From Lachnospiraceae bacterium UBA4380 (GTDB lineage Bacteria > Bacillota > Clostridia > Lachnospirales > Lachnospiraceae), in assembly GCA_002390025.1 (NCBI GenBank), contig DGRU01000047.1, positions 17,790 to 27,238 on the forward strand: a DNA stretch of 9,449 nucleotides, written 5' to 3'. A model generated the notes under the pieces. That model had not been told where the DNA came from and searched no databases. It saw nothing but the letters and a program-made list of their open reading frames with translations. Made by a program: the position numbers and the translations under genes. This document shows, one piece after another, positions 1-5,707 of this stretch (positions are counted from its first letter, which is position 1; each line of letters opens with the position of its first letter).

Positions 1-1898
1 TCCGCCGACCGGTAATCGTCCCCGTACAGAGACAGATCCGCCATGAGAATGCCCACCAGAGTGACAGCCGGAAAATCATGGCCCTTGACGATCATCTGGG
101 TTCCCAGAAGGATATCCGCCTCCTCGGAAGAGAAGGCCGAGAGGATTTTTTCATAGCTTCCCTTGCGCCGGGTCGTATCCGCGTCCATGCGCAGGATCCT
201 GGCCTGAGGAAAGGTCTCCCGGAGAAATTCTTCTATCTTTTCTGTTCCGGCCCGCATGGCGACCACGTAGCGCGAGCCGCACTCGGGACAGGTCCTGAAG
301 GAAGGTCTCTCATAGCCGCAGTAGTGGCAGACCAGCCTCCCGTTGCCGTGCAGAGAGAGGGAGATGTCGCAGTGGGGGCATTTTGCCACAAAGCCGCAGC
401 TCCTGCAGGAGACAAAACCCGCAAATCCGCGGCGGTTGATAAAGAGCATGCTCTGCTGGCCCTTGCGCAGGCGGTCCTCAATTTTGGCATGGAGGCTCCT
501 GGAGAGCATGGACTTATTGCCCTGCTTCAGCTCCTCGCGCATATCCACGGTCTCCACCGAGGGAAGCCTTCCCCCGGTCAGCCTCTCACGCAGACGGAAG
601 AGGCGGATCTCCCCGTGCTGAGCCCGCCAGTAGGATTCCAGGGAAGGCGTCGCCGATCCCAGCACCAGGACAGCGCCGTGCATTTTCGCGATCTCCTCGG
701 CCACCTCCCTGGTCTGGTATTTGGGCATGGATTCATTTTTATAGCTTCGCTCATGCTCCTCGTCGATCACGATCACGCCGGGGCTGGAAAAGGGGGTAAA
801 GAGGGCGCTGCGGGGGCCGATGATCACATCGATCTCACCTCTTCTGGCCCGCTCCCACTGGTCTGTCCGCTCCGCCTCGGAGAGAGAGGAGTTGACCACG
901 CTGACCCGGTCGCCGAAATGACTGTAAAAACGCATGAGCGTCTGGAAGGTCAGGGAGATCTCAGGGATCAGCATGATTGCCTGCCTGCCCCGCGCGCAGA
1001 TTTCCTTAATGATGGAAATATAGACTTCCGTCTTGCCGCTGCCGGTGACCCCGTGGATGAGACTGACAAAGGGAAGTTTTCCCCCGGAGGCTTCCCCGGG
1101 TGTTTCTGCGGGGGCTTCTTCAAGTGTTTCTGCGGGGGCTTCCTCCGAGATTCCCTTCGGGCCTTCCCCGGGATCATCCCCTGCCGCTGCCCCTGACCGC
1201 ACGGACTGAAGCCGGTCAAAATCCGCGACCACAGTATCCACGATCTGCTGCTGGGCTGCGCTCAGCCGCATGCCGGTCTGCGCGCTCGGCGACACGTTGA
1301 CCGGGTTCCTGAGTTCCTGTACCGCGACGACCTCGATCACGCCGGCGCGTTTCATGGCATTGACGGCGTCAGAGGAAATGTGGAGCCTGGTCGTGACAAG
1401 GGTCCAGGGAAGTTCGGGAACCTGCAGCAGCTCCTTGAGAAGCCTGGCCCTGGCCGTCTGGTGTTTTTTGAGGTAGAGAGCAAGCTGCTCTTCTCCCTCC
1501 TCCTTTGACAGGAGAAGGCGGATCTGGCGGTGTTCTCTGACCTTTCCCTGTTTGCGGGAGGCCAGGACTGTGCGCATGGCTGTGGCCATAGTGGAGCCAT
1601 AGCGGTTTTTCATCCAGGCTGCAAGGCGCAGGTAGAATTCGCTGTCATCCTCCATGGTGTATCCGCGCCCGGGCTCCACTGTCTGCGCGATCTCCTTGAG
1701 TTTGTCCGCCGCCACCTCGGCCCGGTCCGCAAATCCTACCACATATCCCTTGCGCAGAGTGTTCCCTGCGCCGAAGGGCACCATGACGATACTGCCCGCC
1801 CGCACGCTCTGCTGCAGCTCTTCAGGGATCCTGTAGCAGAAAGGCCTGTCCAGACCCCTCCGGGAAATATCGATGATCACCTGTGCATATTTTTCCAA
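1..1898 (-). CDS. priA: Primosomal protein N' (replication restart helicase PriA), 3' end cut by window edge
   Basis: PriA is a superfamily 2, 3'-to-5' DNA helicase that recognises stalled or repaired forks and reloads the replicative helicase. I translated 632 codons from TTG 1898; the frame runs off the window at position 1. Visible in order: an N-terminal 3'-end-binding region (about residues 1-105), a winged-helix region, Walker A GVTGSGKTE with Lys289, the DEEH box from Asp379, LGSATPS, an eight-cysteine zinc region from Cys498 to Cys540, and motif V GTQMIVKGHDFP. The last part, with the Arg-rich motif VI, lies outside. The TTG start is chosen because AAAGGAGA sits 7 bases upstream and the protein then opens as PriA should (YAQVIIDISRRGLDRPF). 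Residues about 229-272 form a low-complexity linker between the winged helix and Walker A, with a repeated 8-residue unit. Position 54 bases after murE suggests co-transcription. Family assignment is secure. Confidence 0.96.
   Translation of the reverse strand, partial: MEKYAQVIIDISRRGLDRPFCYRIPEELQQSVRAGSIVMVPFGAGNTLRKGYVVGFADRAEVAADKLKEIAQTVEPGRGYTMEDDSEFYLRLAAWMKNRYGSTMATAMRTVLASRKQGKVREHRQIRLLLSKEEGEEQLALYLKKHQTARARLLKELLQVPELPWTLVTTRLHISSDAVNAMKRAGVIEVVAVQELRNPVNVSPSAQTGMRLSAAQQQIVDTVVADFDRLQSVRSGAAAGDDPGEGPKGISEEAPAETLEEAPAETPGEASGGKLPFVSLIHGVTGSGKTEVYISIIKEICARGRQAIMLIPEISLTFQTLMRFYSHFGDRVSVVNSSLSEAERTDQWERARRGEIDVIIGPRSALFTPFSSPGVIVIDEEHERSYKNESMPKYQTREVAEEIAKMHGAVLVLGSATPSLESYWRAQHGEIRLFRLRERLTGGRLPSVETVDMREELKQGNKSMLSRSLHAKIEDRLRKGQQSMLFINRRGFAGFVSCRSCGFVAKCPHCDISLSLHGNGRLVCHYCGYERPSFRTCPECGSRYVVAMRAGTEKIEEFLRETFPQARILRMDADTTRRKGSYEKILSAFSSEEADILLGTQMIVKGHDFPAVTLVGILMADLSLYGDDYRSA
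1101..1148 (-). repeat. Two 24-bp tandem units inside priA encoding an Ala/Pro/Glu linker
   Basis: The 18-base string tgtttctgcgggggcttc occurs at 1101-1118 and again at 1125-1142 on the plus strand, a 24-base period equal to 8 codons. On the coding strand this gives EEAPAETL-like then EEAPAETP-like units, in frame with PriA at about residues 251-266. A 24-base period preserves the frame, so copy number could change without breaking the gene. The adjoining sequence on both sides (GDDPGEGPKG and PGEASGGK) is of the same low-complexity character. Confidence 0.85.
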
Positions 1899-1905
1899 GC
1901 AGAAC

Positions 1906-1913
1906 TCTCCTTT
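1906..1913 (-). promoter_or_regulatory. Ribosome binding site that fixes the priA TTG start
   Basis: The minus strand reads AAAGGAGA here, 7 bases before TTG at 1898. No ATG or GTG lies in a better position in this frame: the nearest in-frame alternative, another TTG a few codons upstream, has no Shine-Dalgarno sequence, and the first in-frame GTG falls inside the conserved N-terminal strand of PriA. Confidence 0.8.
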
Positions 1914-1952
1914 CCCGGTCAAAAAGCTGTCCTAAGCCCTGATGGCAGACGG

Positions 1953-3500
1953 TTACTGTTGTTTTTTGGCTTCCTCGAGGATGCCGGCGATCAGGACACG
2001 TTCGTCCATGGGATACTTTTGACCTTTGATCTCCTGGTAGTCCTCATGGCCCTTGCCCGCCAGAACGATAATGTCATGGGGCTGCCCGTTTTCAATTGCA
2101 TAGCGGATCGCTTCTCTGCGGTCCGGGATCTTGATATATTTTCCGCCGGTCGGCTCAATTCCCGTGACAATATCCGCAATGATGTCCATGGGCTCCTCAT
2201 AGCGGGGATTATCGGAAGTAATGATCGTGAAGTCTGCCAGGCGTCCGCTGACCTCACCCATCTCAAACCTGCGGGAGCGGGAGCGGTTTCCGCCGCAGCC
2301 GAACAGGCACACCAGCCTGCCCGGGTCATATTCGCGCAGGGTCTTCAGGAGGCTCTCCAGAGCCATGGCATTGTGGGCATAGTCGATCATCAGTGTGAAT
2401 TTGTCGCTCACCTTTACCATCTCGATCCTGCCGCGGACATGGATCCGGCTCAGGGACCTGCAGATATTGTCCTCTGAGACGTCGAAATGCCTGCAGACCG
2501 CGATGGCGCAGAGCGCATTATAGACGCTGAAGCTTCCCGGCGCCGGGACATGCGCGTGCAGAGAGAGAACCCCCTCCGTATCAAAAGCGATCCCCAGTTC
2601 ACCGGGCGTATGGATCAGCGTAATGTTCCTGGCGCGCAGGTCATTGCTCTCTCCCAGTCCAAAGGTCTCCACCCGGCAGGTGTGCCCCTCGAGGATCCTT
2701 TCAAAATAGGGATCGTCGCCGTTGAAGATGCCTGTCCGGCACTGGCGGAACAGAAGGCTCTTGCAGTGCAGATAATCCTCGAAATCCGTGTGCTCATTGG
2801 GGCCGATGTGATCAGGCGAGAGATTTGTGAAAATGCCCAGATCAAAGAGGAATCCGGCGGTCCTGTTCAGCATCAGGGCCTGGGAAGAGACTTCCATGAC
2901 GACCGCCTGCACACCGCCGTCCGCCATTTCGCGGAAGCGCCTCTGCAGAACGATGGACTCCGGGGTCGTGTTGGCGGAGGGGATCCGCACCTCTTCCCCC
3001 GCTGCCGTCTCATAGACAGTCTCGATGGTTCCCACAAGGCCGGTCCTGATCCCCGCCGCCTCCAGGATCGAGCGCACCATATAGGTCGTGGTAGTCTTGC
3101 CCTTGGTCCCGGTGATGCCGATGATCTTCATCTCCCGTGCGGGATGTCCGTAAAAAGCTGCGGAAACCGCCGCCATGGCAAAGCGCGAATCCTCAACCCG
3201 AATAATGACGGGCTGCTCCTTGAGATTGCCGGCACCTGCCGCCGACAGGTCGATCTCTTTCTGGACCACGAGAGCGGACGCGCCCTTTTCAATGGCCATT
3301 GCGGCATAGTCATGTCCGTCGCTGTTGGCGCCGACTATGCAGAAAAACAGGCTGCCCGGAACAACTTTTCTGGAATCATTGGTGATCTCTGTGATCTCTG
3401 TATCCAAAAGGCCCTGTATATGGGTGTCCGCGCAGATTTTTTCGCCGCGGATGGTGTTGAAATGACAGGACAGGTCCTTTACGAGTTCTCTGATCTTCAT
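1953..3500 (-). CDS. murE: MurE-type ligase: UDP-MurNAc-L-Ala-D-Glu--2,6-diaminopimelate ligase
   Basis: MurE uses ATP in the cytoplasm to add the third amino acid to the UDP-MurNAc dipeptide during peptidoglycan synthesis. The 515-residue protein has the full Mur ligase layout: N-terminal UDP-substrate domain (DSRKVVPGSLFFC near residue 42), ATP loop GTKGKTT with Lys135, TTPE at 178-181, the likely carbamylated lysine Lys247 in YLHCKSLLF, HVRGRIE near 354-360, and a C-terminal domain with DNPR at 430-433 and AGKGHEDYQ at 481-489. DNPR together with Gly482 and Glu486 matches the residues that bind meso-diaminopimelate in E. coli MurE, so that substrate is inferred rather than lysine. The segment GGNRSRSRRFEM (403-414) departs from the usual GGDRDxGKRPxM. 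An ATG at 3530 is in frame, but AGGAGG lies inside that extension, 6 bases before ATG 3500. It sits between recJ and priA, not in a cell-division gene cluster. Confidence 0.92.
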   Translation of the reverse strand: MKIRELVKDLSCHFNTIRGEKICADTHIQGLLDTEITEITNDSRKVVPGSLFFCIVGANSDGHDYAAMAIEKGASALVVQKEIDLSAAGAGNLKEQPVIIRVEDSRFAMAAVSAAFYGHPAREMKIIGITGTKGKTTTTYMVRSILEAAGIRTGLVGTIETVYETAAGEEVRIPSANTTPESIVLQRRFREMADGGVQAVVMEVSSQALMLNRTAGFLFDLGIFTNLSPDHIGPNEHTDFEDYLHCKSLLFRQCRTGIFNGDDPYFERILEGHTCRVETFGLGESNDLRARNITLIHTPGELGIAFDTEGVLSLHAHVPAPGSFSVYNALCAIAVCRHFDVSEDNICRSLSRIHVRGRIEMVKVSDKFTLMIDYAHNAMALESLLKTLREYDPGRLVCLFGCGGNRSRSRRFEMGEVSGRLADFTIITSDNPRYEEPMDIIADIVTGIEPTGGKYIKIPDRREAIRYAIENGQPHDIIVLAGKGHEDYQEIKGQKYPMDERVLIAGILEEAKKQQ

Positions 3501-3506
3501 AAACAG

Positions 3507-3515
3507 CCTCCTCTT
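3507..3515 (-). promoter_or_regulatory. Strong ribosome binding site that fixes the murE start
   Basis: The minus strand reads AAGAGGAGG with six bases before ATG at 3500. The longer open frame beginning at ATG 3530 would translate this Shine-Dalgarno sequence as coding (KRR) and has no ribosome site of its own, so the 10-residue extension is rejected. Confidence 0.88.
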
Positions 3516-3567
3516 CAGGCAAATAAGCATTGATGCCGCACACAGTCAGGGTATGCAGCTGTTTTTC

Positions 3568-3607
3568 CCGGTTGTCCGGTTATCCGGTTATCCATTTATC
3601 CGGTCAT
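3568..3607. repeat. 8-bp tandem repeat (five units) overlapping the recJ stop codon
   Basis: On the plus strand consecutive octamers read ccggttgt, ccggttat, ccggttat, ccatttat, ccggtcat. Two neighbouring units are identical and the others differ by one to three bases. The recJ TGA (3604-3606, minus strand) is inside the last unit, so most of the array is 3' of recJ, in the gap before murE. The last unit also forms a 7-bp inverted repeat with the next bases: ccggtca at 3600-3606 and tgaccgg at 3609-3615. Function is unknown; it may simply be replication slippage. Confidence 0.75.
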
Positions 3608-5403
3608 CTGACCGGCTGGATTTTCATATCCTTGACGACGAACTGGAGCGACTTTCTGCCCCGCCACTCATTGATGTCGGGATAGTAGATCATGCTCACA
3701 GCCAGATCCGCGTGTCCTGCACACAGGATATCCCAGTTCCCCCGGCCGGCCGCTTCAAGGACCATCTCCCGGAAGCGGGCAGCTTCGCAGAACCAGATCA
3801 GGGTCAGACGGGAGCCCCTGGAATCGACTGCCTCCATGCGGAGGACATTCTGTCCTTTTCCCATGATGTGCAGACTTCGGAGCCGGATCCCCCTGGCGGC
3901 AAACATGGGCCGCGGGTTCGCTGTCCCGCAGGGATCCAGCAGCCGGAGCTCCTCCGTCATATCCAGGGTCCACAGGGCGGGCGGAAGCTCCATATCGATG
4001 TGGAGCACCTCCGTCAGATCCTCTTCCCGCAGACTGCAGCCTTCTTCCAGGCGCTTCTGCAGCAGAGGGATATCCGCCTCCTTCATGGTCAGTCCGGCCG
4101 CCATCCTGTGCCCTCCGAATTTTGAAAAGCACTCTTTCACTGCTGTCATGGAGGCAAACATATCATAGGCCTCGATTGATCTGCCGGAGCCCTTGACTGT
4201 CCCCTGTTCCGTCCTTGTCAGCACAAAGACCGGCCGGTTGTAGCGCTCCCGGATCCTGCCGGCAATGATGCCCGCCAGGGATTCGTGACAGTCGGGAAGG
4301 AAAATGACAAGCACTCTGTTGTCCAACAGATGCCCGTCTCCGATCGTCTCCAGGGCCTGTTCGACCCCCTTCTCGGTCAGGCTTTTGCGGCTGTCATTGA
4401 GTTCCCGCAGCTTCTGGGCGCTGCGAAGCGCCTCGGAGGGATCTTCTTCCAGAAAAAGAGCGAGCGCCCGCTCGGCATTGTCCAGCCTTCCTGTCGCATT
4501 GAGACAGGGTCCGACTACAAATCCGGCATGATAAGTAGTCAGGGGCTGCCCTTCAAGGCCGTTGACGGTCAGAAGACTGCGAAGGCCGATATTGGAGGTG
4601 TGCGCTGCACGCTGCAGTCCCTCCCGGACAAGGATCCTGTTCTCATCCAGAAGCGGCATGACGTCGCAGACAGTGGCCAGGGCACAGAAAGGCAGGAGTT
4701 CCTCCAGAACAGCATCCCTGCGCGAGGGTACCAGTTCACCCAGGACCAGACCTGCAAGTTTCCAGGCGACAACTGCCCCGCAGATCTCGGGAAAGGGGTA
4801 ATCTGCCTCTCCGGTCTGAGGATTGCGCACCTTGGGGTCCACCACAGCATCCGCAGGAGGGAGAAAATACTCCCTGCTGCCGTCCTCTTTTTCCTCGAAG
4901 GGAATCTCATGGTGGTCTGTGATGACGACACTGATGCCTGCCTCCACGGCAGTGCGGACCGCCTCTGCCGCAGCGATGCCGTTGTCACAGGTCAGGATCA
5001 GGCCGATCCCGTCATGCGCGGCATCTTCCGCCATCTGCGGATTCATCCCGTAGCCGTCCCGGATCCTGTCGGGAAGGACTACATCCGCCTGTGCCCCGCA
5101 GACCGAGAGAGTGTGCATGAGGATGTAGGAGGCACAGATCCCGTCTACATCATAGTCTCCGATCACACGGACAGACTCGCCCTCACGGATCTTTTCGCAG
5201 ACGATACCGACTGCCCTGTCCATGTCCGGCAGAAGCCGGGAATCGTGCAGATCGGACAGGGTTCCCCGCAGAAACCGCCGCGTCTGTTCAATTCCGATCA
5301 CATCGCGGTTGCGGATCAGACGCGCCAGCACCTGGGAGATCCCGCAGGCCCGGGCAATTGCCTGAAAGTCCTCTTTTTTCTGATAAACCATCCACTTTGC
5401 CAT
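3604..5403 (-). CDS. recJ: Single-stranded-DNA-specific exonuclease RecJ
   Basis: RecJ degrades single-stranded DNA 5' to 3' in recombinational repair, mismatch repair and fork processing, using two metal ions. The 599-residue protein shows the DHH phosphoesterase motifs in order: DYDVDG (Asp83, Asp85, Asp87), TCDNG at 138-142, DHH at 163-165 and VVDPK near 187-191; then the DHHA1 substrate-binding domain with GGHRMAAG at 430-437 and a C-terminal OB-like region (about 465-595). GPCLNATGRL (299-307 region) matches the RecJ linker motif GPRxNAxGRL except that the usual Arg is Cys. Length is near E. coli RecJ (577) and lacks the long C-terminal extension of Bacillus RecJ. The ATG at 5403 is preceded in frame by a TGA, so no longer start exists; its Shine-Dalgarno is weak, the best AAGGAG lying about 16 bases away. 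MAKW at the N-terminus fits this family. It probably shares a transcript with murE downstream. Confidence 0.97.
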   Translation of the reverse strand: MAKWMVYQKKEDFQAIARACGISQVLARLIRNRDVIGIEQTRRFLRGTLSDLHDSRLLPDMDRAVGIVCEKIREGESVRVIGDYDVDGICASYILMHTLSVCGAQADVVLPDRIRDGYGMNPQMAEDAAHDGIGLILTCDNGIAAAEAVRTAVEAGISVVITDHHEIPFEEKEDGSREYFLPPADAVVDPKVRNPQTGEADYPFPEICGAVVAWKLAGLVLGELVPSRRDAVLEELLPFCALATVCDVMPLLDENRILVREGLQRAAHTSNIGLRSLLTVNGLEGQPLTTYHAGFVVGPCLNATGRLDNAERALALFLEEDPSEALRSAQKLRELNDSRKSLTEKGVEQALETIGDGHLLDNRVLVIFLPDCHESLAGIIAGRIRERYNRPVFVLTRTEQGTVKGSGRSIEAYDMFASMTAVKECFSKFGGHRMAAGLTMKEADIPLLQKRLEEGCSLREEDLTEVLHIDMELPPALWTLDMTEELRLLDPCGTANPRPMFAARGIRLRSLHIMGKGQNVLRMEAVDSRGSRLTLIWFCEAARFREMVLEAAGRGNWDILCAGHADLAVSMIYYPDINEWRGRKSLQFVVKDMKIQPVR

Positions 5404-5575
5404 GTTTTTCCGACCTGCGCTCCTTCATCAGAAAGTAAAAATGCCTCTGTGTCTCCTACATGCGGGCCCATCAAATGTCTGCGCATCCAGGCAGCAGCAA
5501 TCTGGCCGCAATCCTGCCCGGCAGTTTGTGCATGTCCGCCTGCGCGTCCTTTTGATCGGCTTTTACAGTCAGTAA

Positions 5576-5603
5576 CAGGGAGGATGCAGCTACATCCTCC
5601 CTG
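5576..5603 (-). terminator. 11-bp perfect hairpin downstream of secDF, terminator-like but without a U tract
   Basis: The arms cagggaggatg (5576-5586) and catcctccctg (5593-5603) are perfectly complementary with a 6-base loop. It lies about 105 bases after the secDF stop. On the minus strand the following bases are TTACTGACTG, so the U run of a Rho-independent terminator is lacking. It may be a weak terminator, a 3'-end protecting stem for secDF mRNA, or a leader element of recJ. Confidence 0.45.
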
Positions 5604-5629
5604 CCGTTGATCCGGGATCCCTACTATAC

Positions 5630-5652
5630 AGGCAGAATCGCACTGCCTTTTT
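5630..5652 (+). terminator. Small hairpin with T run, plus-strand orientation
   Basis: AGGCAG (5630-5635) pairs with CTGCCT (5643-5648), 7-base loop, followed by a run of T to 5652 on the plus strand. This has the form of a short intrinsic terminator for plus-strand transcription, yet no plus-strand gene is seen. It could limit antisense transcription into secDF, or be a chance structure. Confidence 0.25.
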
Positions 5653-5707
5653 CGAATCTTCTCAAAGGCCTCAGATCCGGACTCTCTGTCCCGTCTTCAG
5701 ACAGGGA

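Larger units (their letters stand above)
5404..5707. other. Gene-free gap between secDF and recJ (304 bases)
   Basis: I read both strands and found no convincing gene. The longest minus-strand candidate begins ATG CAC AAA and stops after 20 codons without a ribosome site. The gap holds an 11-bp perfect hairpin (5576-5603), a 6-bp hairpin with a short T run in plus-strand orientation (5630-5652) and a small CTGTC/GACAG pair (5686-5690 with 5700-5704). A TATAGT on the minus strand (5623-5628) resembles a -10 box, but I found no -35 at proper spacing. The length suggests recJ may have its own promoter or leader, which I could not identify. Confidence 0.6.

Noticed and set aside
3501..3530. Ten-residue N-terminal extension of MurE from ATG 3530
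   Set aside because: The perfect AGGAGG for the ATG at 3500 would lie inside it, and the MurE N-terminus normally starts at MKIREL-like sequence.
4285..5610. A 441-codon plus-strand frame opposite recJ, and similar frames of 372, 315 and 348 codons opposite priA and murE
   Set aside because: All lie antisense to genes with full sets of family motifs; their translations show no recognisable domain and unusual amino-acid composition.
5623..5628. TATAGT on the minus strand as a recJ promoter
   Set aside because: No -35-like hexamer is found 16-18 bases upstream, and it lies beside a hairpin that explains part of the sequence.
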